A DNA stretch of 64,000 nucleotides, taken from contig JAKZAP010000012.1 in assembly GCA_023053575.1 (NCBI GenBank), positions 9,672,230 through 9,736,229 on the forward strand, read 5' to 3'. This document shows positions 43,375 through 54,737 of this stretch, one piece after another. Position 1 is the first letter of the stretch; the number at the start of each line of letters is the position of its first letter. Both the position numbers and the translations under genes were made by a program. The notes under the pieces are model-generated. The model did no database searches. It was not told the DNA's origin and saw only the letters and a program-made list of their open reading frames with translations. The stretch comes from Branchinecta lynchi (taxonomy: Eukaryota > Arthropoda > Branchiopoda > Anostraca > Branchinectidae).

Positions 43375-43930
43375 TGAATGAATGAATGAATCTGTTCCAA
43401 AAAGCCTGTGGGGCCATGGCAGGAAAACAGAATAGACCGCAAAATAACACTCACGAACACAATGTTTACACCAAAAGGAGGGAACCCTTATTCCAAAAAA
43501 CGTCCCGATGCTCCATAGACTGCTTGAGGAACCTCCCAAGCCGATGAATGTCCCCACAATCTTTCTTCCCCACAACCTTAACGAAATCCTCCTCCTCCAT
43601 CCTATTATGTCCAAAAATATCTTTACGCAGATCATTTAACTCAACGCATCTACCCACCAGACGCAAGAAATCCTCCCCTACTGAACCACACATGGGGCAG
43701 AAGTAAGGACCAGAACATAGCTTAACTTTACCCATAAACTTTTTCTTTCCCCCAATGGCAGAGAATCCGCCCGCAGACTCACCATCCATTTAAGTTCCTC
43801 TGGTCTAAGCCCCGCTTTAAAAAACAGTTCCTCCCCTCATACCTCTTTAGCCGAAGCACACCACTTCAAAGAATACGAACTCCGCACACCGCAACTCCAC
43901 AATTGGATCTCCTTTTAGCCTGTCTTTTAC
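43375..43930 (-). pseudogene. LINE polymerase C-terminal region, frameshifted
   Basis: Minus strand. A frame reading LKWMVSLRADSLPLGERK is followed, after a frame change, by GPYFCPMCGSVGEDFLRLVG RC ... LRKDIFGH. This is the layout of the C-terminal zinc-knuckle region of LINE polymerases (LRxGSLPL, CPxCGxxEDxxHLLxxCxxLxxxR); the His position has changed. It ends with an (ATTC)n tail at about 43375-43395. A dead 5'-truncated insert in intron 1. Confidence 0.5.
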
Positions 43931-44320
43931 TATCTTGGCTATATGTTAGGTTAGAAGAATTTGCGTCACAAGTGACTCGAAGTCATTTATCGCAGCTCTT
44001 CAACATCCTATCCTAGGGGTTGTCCACACTCGATTTTGGTGTACAGCACGTGCCGGGTGCCCAGACGGTCATTGCATGTTTAGAAGCAGAATCGCCTAAC
44101 TTATGGCAGGCATCGGTGCCGGCACCGCTGATTTCGGACGGTGCCGGGAAAGGATGTAGAGCAGGTGCCGGGGAGTGGGTAACCCTTCCAAGTCTGTCTC
44201 GTTACTGTGGAAATTAAGTTGTAATGTTTTCAATTTCAATTTTAATGTTCAAGATCAGTTCCTTATAATCCACTGACATAGTACGCTTTCCCCAAACTTT
44301 CACCCGTCCAGCTTTGTCTG
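43931..44320. other. Intron 1, unassigned
   Basis: No exon or repeat supported. 44100-44180 is GC-rich (GGTGCCGG repeated). Confidence 0.3.
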
Positions 44321-44324
44321 TTAA

Positions 44325-44688
44325 AGGACCTGTCTTACCTATAATACTAACGCAACCTACTTCCATAATCACTCCATATGTTTCTAAACCCGGAGACCCC
44401 AATTTCGTCCGGTACATTTTAACCCCTCTAACAAAACCACGCTGATTTTCCGTGTTTTGCTACCTTCTATGTGTATCACGCTGTCGGTGGTTTTCTGCGA
44501 GAAGTTTTTCCATCAGAAAAACCGGCTATGTAAATTGTTTCCCTGTTTTCGCTACCAGTCAACGTGTCTAGGAAAAGGCTTGAAATAGCCAAAACCGTGG
44601 GTTATTTGTTGAAAGCACAGCCTAGTTTTAAAGTATTCATATATTTTAAAATACTATAAGGTAAAGAGTAAACAGTGCGAGGGGTCCT
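44325..44688 (+). mobile_element. Family K MITE, TTAA-type
   Basis: Left TTAAAGGACCTGTC, right GAGGGGTCCTAA. Copies at 51305-51674 and 60996-61332 share the whole body (GAGACCCCAATTTCGT, AAGTTTTTCCATCAGAAAAA, AAGCACAGCCTAGTTTTAAA). AGGACC/GGTCCT ends beside TTAA suggest a piggyBac-type non-autonomous element; tentative. Confidence 0.5.
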
Positions 44689-44761
44689 AACGAGCTTGAA
44701 AATCTGGCATTTAGGACCCAAAAATGTTCTGGAGATGTTCTCCGGTTGAAACCGGAAAATA

Positions 44762-45442
44762 GTTGCGTTTTTGTTCGGCTTTTACCTTTCCCTTTTCAGC
44801 TTTGGCTTTTTCTCGTTTTCAGGACTTTTTTAACATTCTTGCGTTTTCGCAAGTTGCCGTTACTACTAAGGACTTTTCACTTTTCTCGGATGAAAACGCT
44901 ATTTTGACAAATGCGATTTTATAATAATAATAATAATAAGCTTTTATTCCGCCAAAAAGACGAGTTTAAAAAAAATAAATCGACAGCAACTAAACATCGG
45001 CATCATAAACACAATCGTAACAAACCACTATGTAACTAATAAATAAAATCTATCTCGAACAAAAAAACTAACGTGAATAATCTTTTCACTGAACTTTTAA
45101 AAGTTCACTTTCAGCGTTTTTTATTTGTATTTTACTTGCACTTCAAATTTTTCACCTTTTAAATTCGAGACAGTCTCGAAATACTGATTTTCACTTTGAA
45201 TCAAATTCTTCTTTTATTGGATTTTGGGATAAACTGGCTAAAGTAGCGAGGCAAAAAGCCAAAAGGATAGCGTAACTTGGTCACCTACCAAGTTTGCCTT
45301 TTTGCAAAAAGCCGAGGGAAAAGGCGAAAGTCGGCGTTTGGGTTTTTGACAAAAATGGGAAATTGTCAAAGAGTGCTTAGGACCTTTTTACGAAAACGCG
45401 GAAAAAGTAAAAAGCCGTCGAAAAGTCGAACAAAAACGCAAC
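44762..45442. mobile_element. TA-flanked element with GTTGCGTTTTTG ends
   Basis: Inverted ends GTTGCGTTTTTGTTCGGCTT and AAAAGTCGAACAAAAACGCA AC with TA on both sides. The interior includes (ATA)n at 44921-44938 and AAAAGCC/GGCTTTT words. The same ends bound 46013 and 49068-49493, whose interiors differ. Confidence 0.55.
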
Positions 45443-45525
45443 TAATGTCTCTGATAAGCCTGGAAAATAGTGATTCGCGACCAACCGCTCTTGCACATAA
45501 TTGATCCTTTATACTCTTTATATAG

Positions 45526-45785
45526 GCCGCTTCATTGGCTATACCCAAGTGCAGGTCCGTCGAAAGTACGCCAATCGCAGCATCGCTTCCAACCCTCTCC
45601 GCGTCGGTGTTCGTCGTGCTGTTCGTCCCATTGACAAAGCCTTCACGGGAATCATAGCTCTCCTCGTTTCCATTGCGTTCATCAACATGGGTTGTTCCCT
45701 AGACCTGGGGGTTGTAAAGGAGACGATTCGTCGTCCAATTGGTCCAGCCATTGGGTTCGTCTGTCAGTTCGTCTTCATGCCCTTG
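45526..45785 (+). CDS. SLC10-family transporter, second coding exon
   Basis: Codes residues 108-194. The acceptor is TATATAG (AG at 45524-45525) and the donor is CCCTTG|GTAAGT; the exon starts in phase 1 and ends in phase 0. It begins GRFIGYTQVQVRRKYANRS (N124 is a possible glycosylation site) and reaches the first membrane segments: FTGIIALLVSIAFINMGCSL (about 145-165), then DLGVVKETIRRPIGPAIGF and VCQFVFMPL. The INMGCSLDL and RPIGPxIGFxxQFxFMPL blocks are hallmarks of the SLC10 transmembrane domain. Intron 1 is 4578 bp. The frame continues past the donor into a MITE at 45843; that part is not coding. Confidence 0.9.
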
Positions 45786-45842
45786 GTAAGTGTTCAGTTC
45801 TACCTCCATCATAGATCACTCGTAGGCCACCAAGAGATATTA

Positions 45843-46010
45843 CACTGTAAAATAAAATCTTGCAGTATTTGCGACTGGGATTAGTCTTGTCTCTACTGAG
45901 ATAGATTATCTCTAATTCGGATTAATCTTATCCCAGTAGAGATTAGATTAATCCCAGTAGCAAATACTGCAGTTAACTTTAATCCTTACTCGGGTAAACT
46001 TTTTACAGTG
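45843..46010. mobile_element. 168-bp palindromic MITE, TA flanks
   Basis: Ends CACTGTAAAA / TTTTACAGTG with TA on both sides (45841-45842, 46011-46012). The interior is also self-complementary (CAGTATTTGCGACTGGGATT / AATCCCAGTAGCAAATACTG). Tc1/mariner-type duplication. It begins only 57 bases after the splice donor of exon 2. Confidence 0.65.
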
Positions 46011-46012
46011 TA

Positions 46013-46420
46013 GTTGCGTTTTTGCAGATATCATGGTATCTGTTACCACGGTAACTGGATCAGCATTTTTTCGTTTTCGCAGTTACCCTGGCATCTCATA
46101 CTACGGTTACTTTGCAAAAACGACTGTTGCCAAATTTGAACTTTTAAAAGTCACACCAAACGAAATACTTAAATCCACTCACACCACTAATGGCCAACTT
46201 GTTGCCCACCAATTTGGAAAGAACATCTTGTGTTCATGATTCTGAAAGTGAGATACCTTTTTCAGATATCACGGTTAGCTTCCACGGTCGGTACTGTGGT
46301 ATCTGAATATCAGATAGCAAGCTAACTGGCCAGATACCACGGAAACAGCAAGAACGCCTTTTGACCATGGTATCAGATATCACAGTAACTGCGAAAACAG
46401 ACCAGACGGAAATGCGTTAC
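46013..46420. mobile_element. Family I MITE, abutting the previous one
   Basis: GTTGCGTTTTTGCAGATATC starts directly after the TA of the preceding MITE. The body is full of TACCATGGTA/TACCACGGTA palindromes like 49068-49493. The right end is decayed (CAGTAACTGCGAAAACAG). Confidence 0.5.
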
Positions 46421-46833
46421 TTCGCTGCTGCGATACTCATATAATTGATTTTCATCAGACGAACTTATTCTTTCGGATTATATTTATTTATTTGTTCGTG
46501 TATTTCCTTTAATACTGAGGAGTGACGTAATCAAATATATATACAACCCAAATCAACTGATGTCGCTGCAAGTACTATGGGGGAAAAAAAAATAACGAGA
46601 CCAAAGTAAGATTGTTAACGTCGTACGTTATTCATATGTTAAAGAATGGGCATATAGTTTGTGGGTTTGGAGGGCTTCCGAAGCTTACTTTGTAAAAGTG
46701 TGTCAACTTTTTATTTGGAATTGAAACCGGATCTTTTATTTTTAAAGTCGGAAACTGACTGAGATATTGAAAGAAATGAGGAACACAAGGAGAACTTAAG
46801 AAATATTCAAAATTTAGCTTGTTCGAGCTGTGT
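46421..46833. other. Intron 2, unassigned
   Basis: No exon or repeat supported. Confidence 0.3.
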
Positions 46834-46910
46834 TGCCCCTCTTTTGCTGAGTGGTAGAGCAGCGGCCTTTTAAGCCAAAGGCCTTAGGTTCAAATCTCGC
46901 ATAAGGTGCA
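46834..46910 (+). repeat. tRNA-Lys-like relic or SINE head
   Basis: TGAGTGGTAGAGC (A-box-like), an anticodon loop CTTTTAA (would be Lys-TTT) and GGTTCAAATC (B-box-like). Stems pair only partly, so it is a tRNA pseudogene or the head of a SINE. Confidence 0.5.
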
Positions 46911-47270
46911 CTTTTGTTGGATGTTCCTTCAGCGCAAGCTGACTGCGAATCATATTGACGGTGCAAAACGGATGTCAGCTACATTTTATAAGAGCTATGT
47001 TTCTGCCCTTCTTTGCAAGGGTCTTCTTCACCATTTCGACGACCCTATCGAACAGCAAAAACAGCAGCCGTCTCACAGCCCCAGCGTTAACTCCAACCAA
47101 TTTTCAGAGAAGTTCACCAAGTTAGATATTTAAGGAAGAATCCTTAATTGTTTCCCACAAGTTCATTTTCCAGCTTGAGCGGCTTGAGCCTGAAGAGGGG
47201 CTTTGCCAAGAAGGGCCGAAATATAGCTCAAATAAAAAGAAGGTGACTTATCCGTTTTGCACCGTCAAAT
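46911..47270. repeat. Family E inverted pair, one hammerhead-like arm
   Basis: Outer end TTCAGCGCAAGCTGACTGCG and inverse arms (46956-47040 and 47150-47270). The right arm has TTGAGCCTGAAGAGGGGC, AAGAAGGGCCGAAATATAGC and GGTGACTTATCCG: the core CTGAAGA and GAAA are kept, but the cleavage side (AAGG for TAGC) is mutated. The left arm is decayed (TTTCTGCCC). About 110 bp of other sequence sits between the arms. Confidence 0.45.
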
Positions 47271-47503
47271 ATGTGCACTTCTGTCTTTCAGTTCACCACC
47301 CACGATAGTATTGTGGTCATTATTGTTAATAGTTTAGGCTTGAAAAGTGCGAATATGCTTAAAAATGAACAATCTCTATAACCATTCCCAAAATCTCGTT
47401 GAAGTTGGTATACGCTAATCCATGGTATACGACGAACATGCCCAGGGGCGTCAGAAATGAGGGTGGGGGGGGGGAGGTCGGATATTTTTCGTGAAACAGT
47501 CAG

Positions 47504-48312
47504 TTTTTGGGATCCCAGAACGTAAGTGGAGGGATACCTATAACATCGCAAAAGTTGTCCGTCTGTTCGCACGATAACTCTCGAAGGGAATGATATATTT
47601 TGATGAAACTTGGTGTGAGGGTTTTTTGGGTCAAGGCCCAAGGGTAAGATTAAGGGTCAAACTAAACATTTTTAAACAGTTAATGTGATCGGTTGTTTGG
47701 TAAGAAGACATGGTGAACACCAATGTGAAAACCATTTTCTCGCTGGACAAGTAAGTTCGTCCGGAATTCGGCAAAAGCGGGAAAGTTGGTTAAAAGTAAA
47801 AGTTTCATTTCAAGTTGATTAAATGTTCGATTTAGGGGTAAGAAGACATGCTGAACAAGTATTTTCTACCCGAACAACTAGTTCGCCCGAAATCCGGCCA
47901 AAACCGGAAAATTTGTTAAAAGGAAAAGTTTTATTGTAGTTGATTAGAAGAAAGATTTAGGGGTAAGAAGAGACGCTGAGTCCGTATGTGACAATCATTT
48001 TTTACCCGGGGATATAATTCGTTCGGAATCGGGTTGTAACCGGTATTTTTGTAAGTCAAAGTTTTATATGAAGTTGATTAGATGTTATTTATCTTCCTGT
48101 TTTACTTTCGCCACATTTCCGGTTTAGGCCAAATTTCAAGCAAACAATAGTCCAGCAAAAAAAAAAATCCCCTTATCTCCTTATCGAATACCGGTGATAA
48201 GGAGATACGGTGAATTTTCTTTTTTTGCTGGACCATTGCTCGCTTGGAATTCGGCCGAAACCGGAAATGTGGCGAAAGTAAAACAGGAATTTTCGGTCAG
48301 TTTTTCTTAAAA
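47504..48312 (-). mobile_element. Family A element nested in a MITE
   Basis: Starts TTTTTGGGATCCCAGAACGT, has a very short microsatellite (GTCCGTCTGTTCG), then decayed cores. It ends near AAGTAAATTTTTCGTC without the AACAAGACC end. Confidence 0.55.
48105..48285. repeat. Hairpin inside family A, arms about 85 bp
   Basis: GTTTTACTTTCGCCACATTT ... CAAACAATAGTCCAGCAAAA is mirrored by TTTTGCTGGACCATTGCTCG ... AAATGTGGCGAAAGTAAAAC around ATAAGGAGAT/ATCTCCTTAT. Probably a local inverted duplication of one core repeat. Confidence 0.6.
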
Positions 48313-48443
48313 TAAGTAAATTTTTCGTCAAAACAGTCGTTTAATTCTGAATAACAGTCGTTTTTCCTGCAAAAACAGTCGGTAAAAATGACCAGAGAGT
48401 CGCTAAATACCTTGCCCCCCCTCCCTCCCTAGTAGTGCCTCTG

Positions 48444-49062
48444 ACAATGATGCCACACTTTTTCATGAAACGACTAATATCCCGTAAGTCTGAACACCTT
48501 TGATCCAAACATCAACATCAAGTCGCACTCGACTTAGCTCTAACCTTGGCCTTGATATTGAATCATGCCCCTTTAAGCCATGGATTTACTCGTGTAGTAG
48601 TTGAAGTGGAAGTAAGTCGTGAAAAGCAAGTGCCCTGACCACGCCCACCTCTATACTCATCGTTGCTACATTACCGCGGCGTTTTTAATTACCATAGTAC
48701 TAATAGTTAACGTGCATCCTGCTGTTACCAAAATATTTGTATACCAAAGATTGTTGAAATTTAAAATAGCCTTTGGCCATCTATGCATAGGCCTGCTTTT
48801 AAGTGTAACTGTAAATTTTGATAAGTTTGTGCTTGACAATATTCACTTGTGTTGGTTTTGTTACCGGAAAAGTTTGAACGAATAAAGTACTCTTGATCTA
48901 TATTCTAGAGATAGTGCCATTACCGGTTATTCAAGGAAATAATAATGCCGATCAGTGTTTTGAAAACCGACTCTCAACAAAAGTCGGAGCAGCTCTAGAT
49001 TTCTGTATGACGACCTTGATTTATGTCGTGTTTGTGATAAGATCTTTGATTGGCGAGAAAAG
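48444..49062. other. Intron 2, unassigned
   Basis: An 88-codon hydrophobic frame at 48619-48885 has no family match I recognise and is not called. Otherwise featureless. Confidence 0.3.
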
Positions 49063-49067
49063 TATTA

Positions 49068-49493
49068 GTTGCGTTTTTGCACATACCATGGTAGCTGATA
49101 CCACGGTAACTGGATTTGCATTTTCTCGTTCTTGCAGTTACCATGATATCTGATACTACGGTTGCTTTGCAAAAACAACAATTGCCAAATTTGTGTTTTT
49201 AGAAGTCATCCCAAAAGAACTTCTAATATCAACTCAATTGCCAAACTTCTCTCCCATCAGTTTGAGACAAACCACAAACCCAGGCTCCTGTGATGGTGAG
49301 GATGAAAGTGAGATGAAATTTTTCAGATATCACGGTTCTGACCATGGTATCTTAATATCGGTTACCACGGCAACTGGCCGGATACCACGGTAGCCGGCCA
49401 GATACCATGGTAACTGCAATAACGCTTTTTTACCGTTGTGCAAAACTGAAAAAAGACTCTGTATCAGATACCATGGTATCTGCAAAACGCAAC
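49068..49493. mobile_element. Family I MITE, complete
   Basis: 426 bp with ends GTTGCGTTTTTGCACATACC ATGGTA and TACCATGGTATCTGCAAAAC GCAAC. TATTA stands on both sides (49063-49067, 49494-49498); TA alone would fit the sister elements. The interior is dominated by ACCATGGT/ACCACGGT words. Non-coding. Confidence 0.6.
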
Positions 49494-49498
49494 TATTA

Positions 49499-49995
49499 AT
49501 GTTTTGAAAAAAGAAACAGCAGTCTGCATGTTTTGCAGTCAGTCTCAGAAATAAATGCTTTATTAAAATGCTTTAAATAAATTAAATGCTTATGGATTGA
49601 AGAAGATTGACTTCGAAAACAAACTGTAGACAGCCATTTCAGCCAAACTCTTTTTGTCAGGTAAATCTGCAAAGATTTTCCTCCCTTTCTGGTGGTCGAG
49701 CTGTTTAACCCCCCCCCCCCCTATTCGTCAAAGGTTTTGAGAGTCCTGACAGTCTGGTTTCATCAAAATATTTGTCTTGTTACTGTTTGTCGAGTTTCTA
49801 GAGCCGATATTGGCGATAGTTGAACGCTAGAATATAATGTGAAATCTTCTATCCAAATATTATCTTGTAAGAGGCCTGATAGCCTAGTTTCCTCAAAACG
49901 TTTTTCTTTTCTATTTTGACAGTTTCTGCAGCCGATATTGCTTACGGCTGTTACAATCCTTTGGCTGTACTATGAAGAAACAAAAATATCCCGTC
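49499..49995. other. Intron 2, unassigned with a diverged direct repeat
   Basis: AGTCTGGTTTCATCAAAATA TTTGTCTT (49750) and TAGCCTAGTTTCCTCAAAAC GTTTTTCTT (49870), each followed by GCCGATATTG, are about 120 bp apart. Poly-C run at 49709. Confidence 0.35.
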
Positions 49996-49998
49996 TAA

Positions 49999-50160
49999 TG
50001 GTGCGAACACACGATCAGGTTTTCCCGACCGGATTTCCTGCACTTTCATCATGAAGTTGGAAAAAATTCAACTTTTCCACATGAAAGTGATGATGGTGCC
50101 GAAAATCCGGGCAGGAATTCCAGACAGGGAGCTGCCGATCCTGATCGGGTGTTCGCACTA
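49999..50160. mobile_element. 162-bp MITE with TAA duplication
   Basis: Ends TGGTGCGAACACACGATCAG and CTGATCGGGTGTTCGCACTA, TAA on both sides (49996-49998, 50161-50163). The centre is also palindromic (CTTTCATCATGAAGTTGG / ACTTTTCCACATGAAAG). The TWA duplication suggests PIF/Harbinger type. Confidence 0.6.
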
Positions 50161-50257
50161 TAAGTATCCGTTACCACTCTGTGATTGAAGGGTTTCAGTA
50201 TCTAGTTCCATCAGGGCTTACGTTGCCTGGGGCCGGTGCCAAGGGTGCTCATGAAGG

Positions 50258-50810
50258 GTGCGAGTTTTAAGTACTGAGTCAATTTTTAGGAAACTAAGGA
50301 CATTAAAGGTAGGTCAAATTAGAGACTTCCAGATTTGTATTTTTGTGTTTCAGAGTCTGAATGGTTTCGCGCCTGATGTTTTTTGTAATTTTTTCGTTTT
50401 AACTCATTTTATCACGGACATGCTACGAGGCATGCTGGAGACCTGGTAAGTGGGCCAAGAAGTACAGTTCGTTCTAGCCATGTGGCAAGGCATTCAGGTA
50501 CGGTGGCCTGGAATACTTTTCCAGACTCAATTCGAGAGGCGGAAAGTGTACCGCAATTTAAAGATCGGTTGAAGAAACATCTCCTTGGGGGTAGTTGGTG
50601 AGTAGAGGGTTTGGAGACGAGAGAGTACAAATTGACAAATTAATTAATTAATTTTTAGTTTATTTTAGTGAAGGTTTGATTAGTTATACAATATGGTAGT
50701 AAATGTGTACTGGTTTCGTCTTTCAAGCACGTACGTGCTTTGTATGTAACCGGTCGTCAAGCCGGAATGATTTTTTTTAGTAAAGTTGTTGAATCCTGAA
50801 TCCTGATTTC
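50258..50810 (+). pseudogene. LINE polymerase C-terminus and 3' end
   Basis: A first frame (50258-50446) reads LRTLKVGQIRDFQICIFVFQ SLNGFAPDVF, like the pre-C-terminal 'RRxxxxxxxFKxLNGxAPxY' of CR1/Jockey/L2 polymerases. After a frame break, 50472-50603 reads RSSHVARHSGTVAWNTFPDS and IREAESVPQFKDRLKKHLL before a stop, the classic 'WNSLPxxIRxxxSxxxFKxxLKxxL' end. The 3' tail is TGAATCCTGAATCCTGAT. Dead insert in intron 2. Confidence 0.65.
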
Positions 50811-51304
50811 ACATTATAATGCTTCCATATTTCTACTTGCATTTGCAAACTTAGGCTACATGATGAATGAATTGGACTCTGACTCTGACGCTGTAGGTTT
50901 AGTTGATGTTTTTTTTTGTTTTACTCAATACGGTAGCCTAAGGTCTATATTGTTGTTTATTGGGAAAAAAGGATTTAAGAGTCCGGAAGCATTCGAGTTG
51001 CACGTCTGTTGACTTTGCCGTCGCATTTTCATCTAGAATTTCCTGGCACCCCACTCGCCTTTACATAACAGATCAGTTTGGCACACATCCGGCGTGAATG
51101 CATTGCAGTTCCTGTCGTATCGAAAAGTTGAATAACAGCTAAGGGTTAGCAAAGGCATCAGTCCTTCTTGGCAAAATCCTGTTTTCCTCGAAACTGATCA
51201 TAGGGGAATTTTTGTGGTGTTTTCCTAATCCAGAAACGGAAGTAAGGGATGCTTTGTCCATCCCGCTGGCCTGTCTTAAGTCCGTATTAATCCTCGACTT
51301 CTTA
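50811..51304. other. Intron 2, unassigned
   Basis: No exon or repeat supported. Confidence 0.3.
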
Positions 51305-51674
51305 CGCCTGTCTTACCTGTAATACTAATGCAACCTACTTCTATAGTCACTCCATATATTTCTAAACCCAGAGACCCCAATTTCGTACCGTACATTCTAA
51401 CCCCACTAACAAAACCACGCTCATTTTCTCACCTGCCGTGTGTTGTTGCCGTCGATATGCATTACGCTGTCGACGGTTGTCTGCGAAAAGTTTTTCCATC
51501 AGAAAAACCGGTTATGTAAATTGGTTCCCTGTTTTCGCTACAAGTCAACGGGTCTCGGAAAAGGCTTAAAACTTAGAAAACTGTGGGTTATTTGTTGAAA
51601 GCACAGCCTAGTTTTAAAGTATACAAATATATTAAAATACTGTCAGCTGAAGAGTAAATAGTGAGACGGGTCCT
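51305..51674 (+). mobile_element. Family K MITE, second copy
   Basis: Same body as 44325-44688, with its right end GGGTCCT followed by TTTAA (TTAA at 51675-51678). The left end is decayed. Confidence 0.5.
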
Positions 51675-52999
51675 TTAAGGGGATTCTGGCTACCGCTTGG
51701 ATTCGCTTCTCGCTTTGAAACTAGAATCCGCCAATCGTCAGAACCAACATAAAGTCAATTGCGCCTTTACAGCTTCTCGCTGGCTTGTCTCTTTTCACGG
51801 GTGTGGTGGGCACTCTTGATGAATCGGCTCATTCTTCTTGCGACGAAGAACCGCCGTGTGCCTAGCGAAGAAACGTCACCCCAACCTAACCACAGCAGAC
51901 GCTATTGATTGGTTTGCGTATGATTTGAATCAATTTTGAGGATTCGTTTGGGTGATGTTTCTCGTTCTCCACGAGGTACACTGGATTGTTTCAGATTTTG
52001 TCGTATGGAGTACTTTTCACGTCACTTTCCAAAACTAATATAATTTCGTAAACCACATTGGCGTGACATATCACAAAACATTAACAAAAATGGGGTTTGT
52101 ATTGGGGTAGGTAGTGTTGGACTGTCAAACCCCTCAGCTGATAGCATCGCTCGAGGGAGCGTACTGTTAGGAGTCGTTTCATTTATTCCGTTTTGTACGT
52201 AGTATCTAAACAAACTTGGAAGAAGATTTAGAAGATAGACCGCTCGGAGTACGCTACAACTGGTAGTATACAAAGTAAAATGGGGTAGTATATTCGTTGG
52301 CATTTACCAACCCCATTTTCGTTGGTTTCTTCGTGGATTTTTTGTGATTTCCAAAGCTAGCGAAGCGAGTTTTAGCGGACTCGCAAGAACACATGGAGAA
52401 TGAACCAATGGAGCTTTCCAGACCGCCAGAATCGCCCTTTAATTTCAATTCAATCGGTAGCTATTACTTCCTACAGACCCACCCTCTGCTGTGCTCCACG
52501 GCCAAGGCGATAAATATCTAAATCCTAAATAAGAAAAAATAGCAAAAAATCCTAAATAGCAACTAAGTTCAAGCAAGAAAAGTAATAGAAGTTCAAGAGG
52601 GCATTTGAAGTATTGGCAAGACGAAGTAATTACATGTTAATTCATAATTCATAAATGTGCCATTATGTTTATTCAGTGGTGATGCCGGTCACAGTTCCTT
52701 CAGACTCTGACCGTCGAACTTCGTGCGCTAGCAAGTTCGAAGTTTGCTTGAATCGTCGAAGAAACGTCGACCTGGCAAGGATCGCCGGAGTCGTAAAAAC
52801 ACTAATTAAGCAAACGGTGAACTTCGACGGCGTTCGACAACGGAAATTAAGCAACCTAAGCGAACGGCGAACACAACTTCGATCAAAAACGCAACTAAGA
52901 ATAATCTATCTTTCACCCACATTTCCACAGTAGAAAACAAGTGAAGTAAGTGAAAACAAAGAAAGAAATAATACCCGAGACACTGTACAAGTACACTAA
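51675..52999. other. Intron 2, unassigned
   Basis: Small frames at 52254-52448 (minus) and 52655-52933 (plus) match no family I know. The text AAAAACGCAACTAAG at 52887-52901 looks like the right end of a GTTGCGTTTTTG element whose left end I cannot find. Confidence 0.3.
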
Positions 53000-53731
53000 G
53001 GTAGCGTTCCAGTGAAGTTATCAAAAGCTACGATGAGAAGAGGAGGGGCAAGCGCCGTATTGTCGTAGTTATCACGCTCTCTGGAAAGAAAATAATAACA
53101 ACGCGAACATACGTCATCACTCTTACTGAGTTCCTGCAGAACCGATAGTTAGTATCACTTATGATGCTCGCAACCATCATAAGTAAATTGTAATCAGAAT
53201 CAGTTTTTAAGGCAAATAGCCATTTATCCACTTCTACTTTTCGCTGTTGAGCAATACTTCGAGAAATGTTTAAAGGTTTCGAATTTGCTATTAAGTTTGT
53301 GGCGTAATAAATTTGTTCCTAACGCTTTTATAGGTAACACAAGGTATTATATATGGGTTTCCGATAATACTTTTTTTTGTCGTTCTTTTGCTTAAAGAGA
53401 AAGCTGCATAAAATGCACTTATTATTATCACGCTTCCTGAATAACTTCCATCGTCGCAACACAAAAGAAAAACCTCCCCTGTCTCCTCGTTGTCCACACT
53501 GCGTCTTAGCGGTGCTACAATTTTCTCAACCCGCCCCTGCACGAAAAGACAGCTCGCTGAAGTTTTAACGCCTCGAATGCCTTGAGCGTAATGGGGTAAC
53601 GATCGTAGCAGTTGTGGAACAAAAATAATAAGTGGGAGGAGCCAATTTACTTATTAAGGCGGGCTCTGGAACGGCAATAATAACAAGAATAGTAACGATC
53701 GTAACTAATAATAAGTCACTGGAACGCTACC
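53000..53731. mobile_element. 732-bp MITE with TAA duplication
   Basis: Ends GGTAGCGTTCCAGTGAAGTT and AAGTCACTGGAACGCTACC with TAA on both sides (52997-52999, 53732-53734). No transposase frame inside. PIF/Harbinger-type non-autonomous element by its duplication. Confidence 0.6.
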
Positions 53732-53734
53732 TAA

Positions 53735-54737
53735 AAAATAACAGGGGAGAAAGGGGGTGACATTGCGTAAGGCATCGATAAGCGGATCTCGACAGCTTCC
53801 TGTTTCATTACATTGTCAGAAGTTTCGTAACATTTACACAGGGATGCCGCGCATTAAATAGGAAATGCATCTGTTGATTTTACAGGAAAATTGTGTAATG
53901 AACACTGAACATGGTTTCAACATTACTGTTGTGAAAAAGTTCGGAAAAAAATGAAACATGGGCACCATAATTACATTGAGGTGTGTGAGGAAAAACTTTT
54001 AATTAGAATCAGCGAAACTGGTATGAAATTTTACAACCCGCTTGACTGGTAGCCAACTTTAATGATCGATCGTAAAAACATTACTGCATTTAAAAAGCCG
54101 TATCTGCACATCATGGAATATCGCATCGTGAAATTTAAAGTAATAGGGTAGGGAAGTTCTTGCCAAAACTGATGTTCAAGAACAACCAGTTAATATGCAA
54201 ATGCTCGTCTTTACGAACACGTGATTATGCGTTTTATAATTGAGAGTGCCAGAAGCTTCGGAAAGCTCGTACCTGGTGTGACTGTATGTGATTATATCGT
54301 CAATCCAGGACCCTACAAGTAGGGTTCAGTAAGTTTGAAACCATCCCATGTCCAAAAATTGGGAGTAGTACAGTTTTTTTTAAAGCTAGCGTTAAAATGG
54401 TCTGGAGTCCGAAACTGTTAGATTGGGGTTTTGATTTTCTGTTCTGTTCAGGAAAATGAGTGGGACAAGGTCTGTGGTTTACGGACTGTGCATCGCGGGC
54501 TCTGGCCACTTATTATAGCCTACAACCATTTTGAGGGGGAGTAACCCCTCGGGATTTAATCGGAGATAATGAATTTAAATTTCTTTGCAAGCATCGGGAA
54601 GTTTAAATATGATTTGGAAGATCTAAATGCGTTTTTACGATTTGGCATTCTCGGCTTTTTGAAAGGCATCCTTCACAAAAATTGCCTGATAGAACACAGC
54701 GATTTAACCCTAGATAGCTCAGGCGCTAACGTGAATG
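53735..54737. other. Intron 2, unassigned
   Basis: No exon or repeat supported. Confidence 0.3.

Larger units (their letters stand above)
47443..48443. mobile_element. Family F-like MITE interrupted by family A
   Basis: Left end CAGGGGCGTCAGAAATGAGG plus poly-G, right end CCCTAGTAGTGCCTCTG, with AAACAGTCGTTTTT-type text next to both ends. The middle is a family A copy. Flanks do not form a convincing duplication. Confidence 0.45.

Noticed and set aside
45786..45884. Extension of exon 2 to 45884
   Set aside because: Passes a consensus donor and runs into a MITE; exon 3 continues the protein in phase 0 instead.
46834..46910. Functional tRNA-Lys gene
   Set aside because: Anticodon loop is right but anticodon, T and acceptor stems do not close.
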